DNA of 64,000 nt from Owenia fusiformis (lineage: Eukaryota; Annelida; Polychaeta; Sabellida; Oweniidae). Location of the stretch: the NCBI GenBank assembly GCA_903813345.2, contig CAIIXF020000005.1, forward strand, positions 19,287,375 through 19,351,374. Direction: 5' to 3'. This document shows, one piece after another, positions 1 to 12,100 of this stretch. Under the pieces are notes generated by a model. The model saw nothing but the letters and a program-made list of their open reading frames with translations. It was not told the origin of the DNA and did no database searches. The stretch's first letter is position 1; each line of letters opens with the position of its first letter. A program made the translations under genes and the position numbers.

Positions 1-889
1 TGAAGTTTTGAAATCCACCTTAAGATTGCTTCTATATATTTTTGAAATATTCTGTAAACTTATCTCCTATTCAAACCCGACTATGAGGTATTAAGTCATC
101 AATATGAATATAGCCTAAGCTTGCATGTCTGTGTTCGAGTGAAATTTGGAAGAAATGAAACATGACTTCAGATTGTCATGGTAAAAAGTTTGGCCGCTAT
201 ACAGGAATATATAGCCGACGTTCAGCTCCATTGACTTTAATACAAATGCTTCGCTATACTAAATAGTGTGATCTTTCATACCATCAGTCTAGGTTTGAAA
301 AAAAGTAGCAAATCCAACTGTACCGAACAAAATTTTTTTTTTAAACCGGTGCCACAAAAAACGGAGACCATAAGAATATGTCAAGACTTTTTGGTGGTGA
401 CATAAAAACCAACAATAGTTATGTCTTATACCTAGTAAAAAACACCCACGACGGAAGTTCTATGCGCATAAGACATCAGGTTTTAAACTGAAATCCCAAG
501 ACTGGTATTTTATTTGAGTTAAAACAAACAGATGGACAAGTTGTTATCTATGTCATATATATTACCTAATAATATAAGGCAGCATTAAGTTTTAGATTCA
601 CTGTTTTGTATCAATTTCTGTTTAAAAACCATACCAAATGATATGTTATTGGCCTATGGAAAAAAGGAAAAATCGAGAAAGTTTTATACATCTATTGTGC
701 TGCCATCTTACTGTCTGTGAGAAAAAATTAGCATATTATACTAAGAACAGTAAGAACAGTGTTTTTTTGTGATTTCCTTTTGTAAAATGAATTCCTGATT
801 TTGTCAAAACTGACCTTATGCAATCTAGGTAATTGGGTCAGTTTTGTCAAAAGCTGGGTAACTCTGTTATTTTCAATGGCCATTACAAC
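1..889. other. Region downstream of ATRIP, no gene seen
   Basis: This AT-rich stretch lies 3' of the ATRIP stop codon, which is on the minus strand at 890-892. I see no convincing coding exon on either strand. Part of it is probably the ATRIP 3' untranslated region. A possible minus-strand poly(A) signal (AATAAA read from 514 to 509) is present, but such hexamers are common in DNA this AT-rich. A fragment near 390-410 contains the GGTGGTGACAT word that recurs elsewhere in the window. Confidence 0.4.
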
Positions 890-3800
890 CTACATACCTT
901 CATGTATAGAGAGCTCTGGATGCTTTCTGAACAATTGTTCGATGCTGCATATCACATGTACATACTGGTACTCAACCTTCTGATGATGTAACACAAAGTC
1001 GCTGTCATAGAGGGAAAGTGTGTAGAGGAATGTGATACCTTGCCGGAGGAGGTTAAAAACTGCATTGGATGGAGCTTCATTGTGCTGTTTTACTTGACGA
1101 TTCATCATTAGAACTATGGCTTTAACAACCTAAAATAATATGGACCACAGACAATCAAGACCCGTGCCTTTAGGGGAGGCATCAAAAGGTCGATGTCAGA
1201 TCCATAACTAAATAAATCTAGTTCTGAGTTTGACCCTCCTCTCCCCCCAAAAAAACTAAATACCTCCCCCTAACTAGATTTATTTAGTTTTTGATCCAAC
1301 ATTGATCGTTTGATGCCGTCCCTTAAATCCATTACATCAAAAGATTAAAAGGAAAGGTCTACTTTAACAGAACTGAATTCAAAATTGAGAATGTCATATT
1401 ATAATGGACATGTGGATTATTCATCAGTATCAGTTCCAGGCAAAAATTATTTTTGCAAACAGTTCCAAAAGTTGTCCAACAACAGGGTTCCAAAAAATAT
1501 ATCAAAATCCAGAAAAATAGTCCTCCATAAAGTTAGGTTCAAGCTTCAACTTAACATCCCTTTTTAGGCCTTTATGCCCCAGTTAGATAACTATTATTTA
1601 GTCATCCAGTGTTGAGGGATCCAAGCTTAACAATTCTGCAATAGCCAAACAAGCATATAAACTTTCACTCAATAGACTGATAGACTTTTACATTTACCTA
1701 CTTTAGCTAGAGAAACTTTTCTGACTTTTCCATGTCTCTTTTGTCATTTCTAAAATCTTAAGTTTTTGGACTTTTCCGTGTTTTCTTACCATTTCTAAAA
1801 TCTATGATATTTTTGGATGTGGTTTCAAAATAACCTGCAATTTCCAAGAACACACTAGGCTTACTTCAAAATATTTGAATTATTTTTACCTCAGAGCCGC
1901 AGCAATGAGGCTGAAGTAGTGCACCATGACCTTGTGTGTGACTGGCGACCACTGTACTGAGGAACGAAAGCACCTGGAAACAAACACAATTTTATTCTAT
2001 GGAATTCAGTAACATTTACCCCTTTAGTGTGAAATTTTAGTAAATACATTAGACAATTCTGCAATAGCCAAACAAGCATATTAACTTTCACTCGATAGAC
2101 TGATAGAGTTTTACATTCACCTATTTTAGCTAAAGAAAATTTTCTGACTTTTCCATGTATCTTTTGCCATTTCTAAAATCTATGATATTTTTGAATGTAA
2201 TTTTAAATCAACCTGCAATTTCCAAGAACACCACTAGGCTAACTTCAAAATGTTTGAATTATTGCACAGAAACTTGGCATGTCACACAATGCGAGTAGAC
2301 CTTTGAAAATAAAGACAACAACTTAGATAACTGCAATAAAATAAACAACTGAAACCTTTGGTGAATACAGCTATCCAATGATAAAAAACCATAAAGATCT
2401 TCTCTATCTTCTCTCAGTTCAAATAATTCAAGCTAGACCCTATTATTAGCAACTCCTGTGGCAACAGAATATTTTTTTTGTTTCCACTACAAGACAATGA
2501 TTATTAATTCCTTTTGTTAAGATGAGAGTGGTTTCCTCTAATCCTTTGATCAGTTTTCCAGAATATTTTCAGAATTTTGATTTTCAGCAAAACTGACAAA
2601 CTTTCTGAAAGAATTATAAATAGTCAGCCATTCCTCTGTAGTTTTTTGGTTTCAGCAGCCTTATTTCTGAATGAATGACCTTCACAATATTTTTAGTTGT
2701 CTCATTTTTTATCAGCAGAAATATTCAGCTGAATTCCATGGAATTGGGCATTTTTATGTCCTTTATTCATTAGTTTCAGATGAAAAATGTATCATTTTAA
2801 GTGGGATGAATGATATCAAATAATTACCTGTGCAAAGAGAGGAGTGGCTTGGCCAGGGAGTAGAGAAGGCATGCCTTCACAGCATAGATTGTACACAGCT
2901 GCTAACACACATTCATCTACAAGATATATCAATGCATTCAACAGGCCATTTCTCACAAATCTTGTCGATAAAGATTCTTGAACAATCATCTTCTAGGTAG
3001 CATGTTTTATAGTTTCAGCTTGACCATGCTCACAAATTAGGTATGGTCATTTGTGATATTTCTAAGACAATGACCCTGAAAAAATTCGATCTCATTCAAC
3101 TGCCGATTCTTCCATCCAGAAATTAGTTTGATGTAAATCATTCCTAAATGAATGACGCACACTTTGACAGAAATAACTACATGTAAATTTTGAAGATATA
3201 AAAAATCAAAAGCGTTACATCCTTCCATCAAAACAAACAAGATATAAACATGACAATATATCACCACCTGCAAAATGCCGGTATGGCTATAGCTATGTCA
3301 CCACTGTTTGCTGATGACATGAAAAAATTATTCAAATTACTCTGGATTCCTTACCTTGCTTTCTACAGAATAGTGCAAGAATGCCAGGGTCAGCTGCTAG
3401 TACTTCCAGAAGTTGAAGTACCTTCAGTATAATAGATATATTGTTGTCAGTCAGTAGACACTTGTAGAGAGCACCCTGGGAGATCAATGGTTGGAATCTA
3501 GAAACAAGAATATGAATAGGAGAAATATAATGCCAACATCAATATCATATTCATCACACAAGCAGATCCCCAATCTGTACATTTCATGTTTGATTATAAA
3601 CACGAGAATATACATGAGAAGTGTAACCCGTTTACTGTACATTTGATGTTGAAATATATATGAATAAATAAAAAAAATATATATATATACAGCCAGAATG
3701 CATGGTTCAACACTTAGCACCTCTAAAAGAAATAGTATCTTTTTTTCAATATTGTTCTAACAAAGTCTCTCATTGGAGCCAATAATCAGTCAATTACTCC

Positions 3801-6800
3801 AATTCACTCATTTTCATAGATTTTGGAAATTCTTGTTTTGTTCATGTACAGTTAATCATTTCAACTTACTTGAAACATTGTTTTATGGAACATGTAGATG
3901 CTAGCTTTGTCAAAATCTGTAGGACCTGCTCAAGGATAAGATTATTGCTTGATTGTCCCTAAAATCAAACAAGAAAGTACATTTTATATACAGCTTTACA
4001 TTACATTCTGTGAATGACCATGGGTATTGTGTAGTACTTAATCAATGTATGTCAAAGAGTACAGAATGGAGTACAGGATTTCTAAATAACATAGACTATA
4101 TTCGACGAAAATCAGGATGGATCCTTCTCATAGTCGACATATGTTAATCTGAAAGAATATAGGAATGATACTTACATTAAGGCAAACAGGAACAGCCAAC
4201 TTCATAAGAACATTTAGTATGGATGCTGACTGATTGTTAGATGGTGTTGATGTCTTCATGTAGTGACTGGATGTTGCAGATGTGCTTGCAAGGGTGCTGC
4301 TACAGCTAGGACCAGATGTTGGCTAAAATAAGATACATGTAGTTGCATTAAGGTGGGTCTGTTAGAACAACTTGTCTGGGTAGGATGTGCCAGAGGTTCA
4401 AGTTATTATATACCAGATTTTAATCAGTACACAAGCATTTCTAAAGCATTTCAGAATAAAGGTAAAAAAAATAACAGTGGTAGTTGGAAGTCCTAAGAGA
4501 AGTTATTAAACACTTGCCAATATATTTACTTACTATATAAGTAAGCGAGTATATCATTGAGAGATGCCAGTTGAAACACAATTCTTACCTCTTCAAGACA
4601 TGATGCAGAAGAAATATTTATAGCAGAGATCATACTCAGCTCCTCCGCTTTTATATCATTGGCTACTTTATTGTTCATAATGACATGTCTCGTTGCTTCA
4701 CGGTAATTTACCAATTTATGAAGGGTTTCCAATGCCCCCAGTGTCTTTATTTCTATACTGACAGTAACAGAGTTACCACCTGTTCCAATCCTCTCTGGAG
4801 ATGAATTCACACTTAGGCTTTTGCTTAAACTTTTGCTTAAACTTTTACTAGACGAAGCATTTCTGGTTAATGTTTTTGTCATATCTCCCTGAGTGTTATG
4901 TATTATGTCCAGATAGCTTGTTAAACAGTCTAGTATTGCGGGTAAAAGCTTTAACGAGGGCTCTGGTTGGTCTAGTGACTCTTTGCCCATGATTGGTGTT
5001 TTTTGAAGTAAATCGCTCAATGACTGCATGGCAAGGGACTGGTGCCATGGGGTGATTACTGGCTCCTCTGTTTGTAAGCATGTGTTAGGTGGACTAGCCC
5101 TGCCATGTACTCTGGAAATCAAATTTAATAAAAACAGAATTATTTTGTTCATGTACAGGGTGACCCAAAAAAATGCAACCCTCCATTTCTTCAATATTTT
5201 TCTTAAATGGAGGTAAATTGCTCTGAGATTTGGCACACAAGAACTTCATTCAATGTGGCATCCTCTGGCAAAGTTTCAATAACGATAGTCTTATATTGAT
5301 CGAGTTATGGTTGTTTCAAAATATGCTCCATATATCGTCAATTTCGCTGAAAACAAACTTGCAATGTTCAAGGAAAACTGTTCATAACATGGATGCATTC
5401 TTCCCCATGGGTATGGCTCAAATTTTTGCAGGAATGCTTGTTGGAGTTCTGCAATTGCAGTAGGGTTATTTTCATACACATTATCCTTTAAATAACCCCA
5501 TATATAGAAGTCAGGGGCATTGAGATCAAGATTGTGGGATGACCATGGGTTCTCCATCCTAGGAGAGATAATTTCATCATAGAAATGACTAGTGAGCCAG
5601 GCTATGCTATCATAAGAAGTGTGAGGAGTAGCCCCATCCTTCTAGAATCACTGTTCTTGTCTATTGAAGCCTGTATGTCATTCTAGAACTGCCTAGAACT
5701 CCCTGGGAATGCCAATATTGCGCTGTGTGTTAACAGTAACAGTGTTGCCATTATCAACCTCAAACCAAAAGGGGCTGATGATTTCATGTTTGAAAATTGG
5801 CAGCCCAAGCTGTGCATTTAACAGAATGAAGGGGCCTTTGAAGCACTTCATCTTGAATTTGTGATCCCAGAACACATTATTTCTTGAGTTTACATGTTCA
5901 GAAAGAAGGGAATGTGATTCTTCCGAAAACCTAACATTGGAAATGGACGACATTTGGAGCATATTTTGGAATGACCATAACTCTATCAATATAAGACTCT
6001 GATTATTGAAACTTTGCCAGAGGATCCCACATTGAATGAAGTCCGTGTGTGCCAAAATTCAGAGCAATTCACCTCCATTTAAGAAAAAATATTGAAGAAA
6101 TGGAGGGTTGCATTTTTTTGGGTCACCCTGTATTTGATATTTTAGCGCTTTGAGCTGTTTAAGAGTCAAATGAACATCTCATTTAAATGCTTTGATTTAG
6201 GGATGTTGAATGGATATATCTGAACTGTTATTCTCCTAGCTTCCGGCACAGTCCTATATTCTATGGATGGGAAGGTAAACAAGTTGGGCAATTGCCCCAT
6301 CATTTCTACTGACAATGAAAAAAGGATTGTTTTGTGAAAAGGAGTAGCCTATCTTAAATTTTTAGGAATATTTAGTACAAAAAATTGCCAGGGTCCTTTT
6401 AATTATGTTGATTTCATGAAAAATGTGAATTCTTCATCGGTATTTTCATTTTTTCAAACTTACGACTTTGGTTTTCTTGGTGATAATGCTTCAATTGTTG
6501 ATTCTTGCTCAATGGAGAATGCTCCATGCTGGTCTGGCTGGCCCAATTGAGGTTGAAGTATCTGCAGTAAACCACCAGGAGTATCCTTCTCTTTATGTTC
6601 TAACAATTTGCCAACAAGTTGAGCATCTGTAACTTTACCTAATAAGTATTAGAGATACCAGTAGCAGTTAGTGTATAAACTAGGGCGTTATGGCATGTAC
6701 AGATATTTATAAAATTCACAAACTATGGTAACTTAGACTATTATGACATACATGTAGTGGCTACTATTCCTACATGCCCTCCTACTATGGAAAAACATGC

Positions 6801-8754
6801 CCTCAAAATATCTAAACTACTGTATTGCATAATTCCTCAAATCTTTAAAACTGTATGTAGAATTCACATGTTGATACATTTTCATTGTTGATTTACCTAG
6901 TGTAGAATTACGACTGAGAATGCATCTTCTTGATTTGAGTTTGGCACCAGTGTTGCTGGGATGTTCCACAGTCTTGGCAGGGGAAACTAAAATGAAAATA
7001 AACTAGTAGATATAATATTAAGGTTTAACTGTTTTAAATGATTTTGAGGAGGTCTACATGGTAATAAGATTAAGGTTACATTTAACCTCACATTCTTATA
7101 CAGTAGAATTAATAATGTCAGGTTTATACTATTGGGGTATATACCCCCCTCCTAGGAAATGAGAAAATGAAAAGGGATAAAAAATGAAGAACATATTTGA
7201 AATTAAGAGAACACTCCACATGCAATGTCTTTCAATGAACAATGCAATTGTTCAAAAGCTTTACCTTTTGTAACTGTTTTGGTAGGAGTTTTCTGAGCAG
7301 TCTTGTTTGGAAGGGCTGAGAGTGTAGGAGCTTTTGAGCTAAATACAGGTGATCTCTCGTCAGCCATGAACTGTTCTTTGGTGATAAATCCATGTTTTGG
7401 CGTTTGAGGGGATCGCTCATTCAGACTTTGTTTTGTACTCGACTTCACTCTTGATGGGCTGATCAAGTGACTTTTTTTATTTGCACTTTCAATATTGTTG
7501 TTTACCTTTTCTAGTGTTTTAACTTTTTCTTCTAATCCTTTGAACATTGACTGTGTTTCTAAAATTTCTCGTTCTTTGAACTGAAGTTGAGTTTTCAAAC
7601 GGTCCACTTCTTTTTCCAAACCCTTTTCTCTGTTATTTTGGTCCTGTGCTTGTTTCTGTATTTGATGTAGTTGTAACTGCTTCTGCTTTGAAAGTTCGCT
7701 GGACTTTTGTGCCAATGACTCTTTGAGCATTTTGATGTGGCCATCTTTGTTGAATTGTTCAGTCCGGATACGTTTGAACTGAAAATATTTAATAGAGCAG
7801 TGATAGTTAGTACAGTGTTATTACAATTATCTTTGGATTCATATACCGAATAGTGCTGAACTCATGTGAATTACTGATTTATTTGTAGTGTTGTATTATT
7901 GTACATATTGTTCAAATAAACTTTCTGACATATATTTTATGTATCAATGTTTGCAAAAAATCATTGGTAATTGTACTTACATGTACTTAAAATATGCTGA
8001 CTGTACATGTATGTAACTGTTCTTGAAAAACTGAATTTTTATAGAAATTTATCACTTGGAAAATATTTGTTTAATTAAGAGATTTTTTAAAAGGTACTGC
8101 TAAACCAACCTCTTTTTTATATTTCTCCAATTCAAGCTCAATTTGTTTTATTGAGTTTGTTTCAGATTTAATGTTGCCAGTTTTTGACTGGCTTATTGGT
8201 AAATCAGGAGATTCACTTCTACCGTTTGCAGTCATCACACAACTTTGACTCGGTGGTCTCAACTCCGGCATGCCATACTTTGGAATTCTAGGTTTCTTTT
8301 GCTCAGGTTTGATAATGCTTGTAGAAGGATTATTCAACCCCAGGGGTACTTTAACATTACTTTGAACAAGGTGATTTGGTTTGTTCGCTTTTGCATAGTT
8401 TGTTTGTGGAATGTTGGTAGAATTCTGTGGAACCTTATATTGAAATTTGTTTGTTATGGGCTGTTGAATTTTTGGTTCTTGTGTTGCCTGGGATGCCATG
8501 AAATCAACCTCTTGTAACTGATCTTCAGTGAAATCATCATCATCTTCCCCCCACATCTCATCATCAAAGTCATTAGTTTTGCGCTTTTTGTCTGGCGGTT
8601 CAGACATAGGATGTGTAAACGACATGTTACTCCGCCTGCTTCTATCCTTGTTAATCACCAATTCCTGCTTGAATTGTACTTTCACTTTCGATTTTGACGA
8701 AAATGTGCTGTCACTTTTTGAAGAAATATTTGTAAACAATGGATTGCAACTCAT
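890..8754 (-). CDS. ATRIP: ATRIP, ATR-interacting protein (11 coding exons)
   Basis: ATRIP binds RPA-coated single-stranded DNA and brings the ATR kinase to damaged or stalled replication forks in the nucleus. Coding exons on the minus strand, in order: 8754-8110, 7778-7265, 6986-6897, 6638-6464, 5111-4589, 4322-4176, 3958-3870, 3497-3355, 2976-2828, 1973-1890, 1129-890. Splice phases fit throughout and give 932 residues (human about 790). Exon 1 carries the acidic DDDDFTEDQLQEVDFMASQA patch, like the human RPA-binding motif DFTADDLEELDTLASQA. Exons 1-2 encode a coiled coil of the length used for ATRIP dimerisation (FKRIRTEQFNKDGHIKMLKE onward). Later exons are Leu-rich helical repeats. The last two exons (HCCGSE then VVKAIVLMMNRQ) align with the human NCQCNVEVVRALTVMLHRQ region. 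The acceptor of exon 9 is AAG and is the least certain boundary. The start is the first ATG; a second in-frame ATG about 43 codons later is possible. The promoter is shared with NDUFB11. Confidence 0.92.
1169..1326. mobile_element. Small foldback (MITE-like) element in ATRIP last intron
   Basis: The two ends are inverted copies. TTTAGGGGAGGCATCAAAAGG-like sequence at the left matches the complement of TTTGATGCCGTCCCTTAAA at the right. Inner arms ACTAAATAAATCTAGTT and AACTAGATTTATTTAGT pair as well. The element is about 158 bp with no coding capacity. It sits between ATRIP exons 10 and 11. Confidence 0.55.
1626..2265. repeat. Diverged direct repeat flanking ATRIP exon 10
   Basis: About 220-250 bp starting ACAATTCTGCAATAGCCAAA and ending near CAAAATATTTGAATTATT occurs twice, at roughly 1626-1883 and 2049-2265. 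The copies share long blocks (the CTGACTTTTCCATGT and CCTGCAATTTCCAAGAACAC stretches) with substitutions and small indels. ATRIP exon 10 (1890-1973) lies between them. Confidence 0.7.
5156..6130 (-). mobile_element. Degenerate Tc1/mariner-superfamily transposon in ATRIP intron 4
   Basis: The element has terminal inverted repeats of about 185 bp. They start CAGGGTGACCCAAAAAAATG at 5156 and end with the complement at 6130, and are flanked by TA on both sides, the usual target of this superfamily. On the minus strand broken transposase fragments can be read. PFWFEVDNGNTVTVNTQRNI lies near 5690-5780, a DGATPHTS-like stretch near 5600-5650, and LDLNAPDFYIWGYLKDNVY with the rest of the C-terminus at 5291-5557. 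In-frame stops and frame changes make it inactive. Its left end is 44 bp from the splice acceptor of ATRIP exon 5. Confidence 0.85.
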
Positions 8755-9104
8755 TTGTTTCGGATAACCAACATTAATTTTACATTCCTCTGGTAGATAT
8801 ATTCATTGTATATTTGTACTTTTACCTATACGTCTATACTACGAATAGTATTGAGAATATCATTAATAACGTGAAAACTTTTGAACTTTTCGCAAAAATT
8901 GCCGCCATCTTTTTCAATTGCATGATGGGAAAATGAAACAGATTTCTAAAAAATCACTCTGAACTCAACAACAACACATTGAAAATTAGAAATACTCATT
9001 ATTATTGCTAAATCAATATATGTTTTGTATAAACTGAGGAATAAACTCCTTGATATATTGAAAAATTAAGTCTCCAACTGGCGAGAATCTTGGCGGTGAA
9101 CAAA
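8755..9104. promoter_or_regulatory. Bidirectional promoter between ATRIP and NDUFB11
   Basis: Only 350 bp separate the start codons of the divergent genes ATRIP (minus) and NDUFB11 (plus), so they almost certainly share a promoter region. The minus strand at 8911-8901 reads AAGATGGCGGC, a perfect match to the YY1 consensus. YY1 commonly controls nuclear genes for mitochondrial respiration. No TATA box at a convincing position was recognised. The 5' untranslated regions cannot be delimited from sequence alone. Confidence 0.7.
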
Positions 9105-12100
9105 ATGGCATCCCTTTTTCGGATCGCTGCCAATCAATGTCGAAGTTTAGGGACACATTTAGTGAAGAAGGAGGTCTTATTACAACCTAGATGCTTAATA
9201 TCTACTTCTAAGAAAAATAAGGATGCGTCTGCAGCTACAATAGAACCACGTACTGAGCAAACTGCTTCAGAAACAGCTGCCAAAGAGAAGGAGGATTTTG
9301 ATCCGGTGATTTTTATTTTTCAGACAGTTTATTTTTTTGTAAAAAATAATAGGCAATAGCAATAACTGGCAATAGATGTCATGTGTAGAGTAAAACTTGA
9401 TCATTTTCGTTCTTAACTTTTTGAAGTGTTATCAGCAATTGTACATCTCAAAATGCGTGTCCAACCAAATCTGGAAAGGGAGCAACTGAACCAGAAGATC
9501 CGTCGAACTCTAGACGTATGGGGTTACTTTGTCATGGGGCTACTTCGACCATGGAGTTATTTCGACCATTGCCGTTAATTCAAATTGGAGAATTCGTTTA
9601 TTTTAAAAATTTTCAAAAAACAAACATGACGTACTACGTAAATCAGAAATATAAGTCAATTTCTAAATAGCCGGCCCCTTGGTCGAAATAGCCCCATGAC
9701 AAAGTAACCCCATACGTTGCAGTTCGACGGATCTCCCATACATGTAATTGGGCATTGTAAGACCCTTTACAAGGTATTGTAAGACCCTTTAGTTTACAAT
9801 ATACATCACTGTATCCATATAATGATGTGTCTAATTTGTAGTGGAGCAACGATTGACTCGTGACTGATCCGACTCGAATTGAAAAAAAATATGAAGAAAA
9901 TGTGATTTACCCACTTTTCAACCGCAATTTATGTAAAAAGCACATCCAATGTACAACATTTCTGTATAATGTTTAGCAATGATGCCTTCCTTAATATATA
10001 GCATTATAGTTTGACACCTTAAGTTTGGAATAATAAATCAAATAAAGTAAGTAGGTCAAACCAATTAGCGTAAATTGCTAATTTTTTTACTTTTCAATGC
10101 AAAACAAGAACATATAAAGTGTATTGAGTTATTCTATTTGAATAATTTGATGAGTATGTTGGAGTTATTTAAGGTAGGTAGAGCCGAGAACACTTGAAAA
10201 CATTATTTCCGGAAGTGAAAGTTTGTAACTTTCCGAAAGTTTTTCTGAACTTTTTTCCAAAATCATTCATTTTATTCGCGAATAAATCGAGTGTTCAAGA
10301 GCCTCTACTCGAGTAGGATAATTCACACGAGTCCCACCACTACTGATTTGAAGTTTCTTAAATGAAGTCATAAAACAAAAAATATTGAAACTGTCCGACA
10401 ATACCCCTGGCACACTTTAATAATTTGGCAGATCTACCAAATTAAAATGACCGCCAAATTAAGTATAAGTACAGTAGCTCTGGAAAATCAGTTCATTATC
10501 AGTAACAGTATGCATGTGTGCCACTTGTCATCTCAGTCCCATATCATTCATCTCAGTACTCATATGATATCCACCATCTCAGTTTTATTAAAGCGCTTAA
10601 TTAACCAATCAGACAAAACCATCGGTATGTAATATGGTATATTTTTATGTGTTTTCAGGTATAGAGTATAGTAGATTATTCTTCCCAGTGGCCTTATACT
10701 AACGCTTGTGGTGGTGGTTTGTTTTACAGAATATAGCAGCTATACCTTGAGATACGCAACAAATTGCACGATTTATAGCATGTGATCAGTGTTGCTTGTA
10801 GATGTAGTTTTGTAACATTAACTGATTTGCCTAGTGTAATAATCAAAGTGTGTATTAACAGTGTCCAGTATTCACACGTGAACTCAACTCCCGAATGAGT
10901 ATTGGTGATTTATAGAAAGACATCGGTACAGAGTATCCCCATATACATTGACTATTAGGTTGTTATAAGATTAATTGATTGGCACTAGTAGTTAAAGTGC
11001 TTCAGTAGAATTCATAGTGTATATTAACAGTGTTTAGTATTCACACGGGAACTGGAGACCAGAATGAGTATCAGAGATTCATAGGAAGATATCGATACAG
11101 AGTAATCCCATATTCATTGACTATTATGGTGTTATAACGTTAATTGATTGGCACGAGTAGTTATAGTGCTTCAGCAGTAGTCATAGTGTGTATTAACAGT
11201 GTTCAGTATTTACACGTGAACTGGAGACTAGAATGAGTATCAGTGATTATCGATACAGAGTATTCCCATATACATTGACTATTATGGTGTTATAGCATTA
11301 ATAGATTGGCGTTAGAATAATAGTATGTCACAATTTGCTGTGATCAACAATTACAATAAGAACCAGACAGAATATGAACCAGAGCGACCATATAGGAGCC
11401 TAAGATACCAGCATACCAGCACAATATCATTATAGAGTGTAACATTATACCGTGATCATTATGATGGCATATCATTCAATGATTGACATATTGGAGTTAT
11501 TATAGTGTGGTACAATAAACCGTGATCACTTGCACAGAAGGCCAGATTGAGTAGTAGATTATATGTTATATAGAAGGATTGTGCTGAGTTTAGTAGTTGA
11601 GCAAAACAAAGCCTTCATTGTACCGGAGCGACGATAAGAGTTACCGTTACCAGCAAACATTAGAATATCGCTAATATTATTACAGGGTGTCCCAGTATAC
11701 ATTGACTGATTATTATCATTGAATCAGCAACATTCTGTCTGATAAATGCACATTTTTATGGGTCATTATGTCCAAATGAGATATTATAACTGAAAACTTA
11801 CCACTAAGTAGTATCTATGCATTCATAGCATAGGGAAGTTGTTAGAACAATATTTTAAGTATGTAACCGTTATAGGTTAATGTTAGTTCATGAGTTATTA
11901 GAATATAGTTAAGTGTTAGGACTTGTAGAACAAAGAGTTAGTGAGTTAGCTAATTCAGATGAAAACACAGTGTTTCCACAGCCAGTAGGTAGTATAGGGA
12001 TTCGCTGTGAGCCAGGACAAAGAGTTAGTGAGTTAGTTAATTCAGATGAAGACACCATGTTTCCACAGCCAGTAGGTAGTATAGGCTATCACTGTGAGTT

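Noticed and set aside
9090-9104. TTG at 9090 as the NDUFB11 start
   Set aside because: An in-frame ATG at 9105 begins a normal mitochondrial presequence; eukaryotic initiation at TTG is unlikely.
11690-11720. ACAGGGTGTCCCAGTATA inside the LTR as a transposon end
   Set aside because: It resembles a mariner end, but no inverted partner is nearby and it is part of both LTRs.
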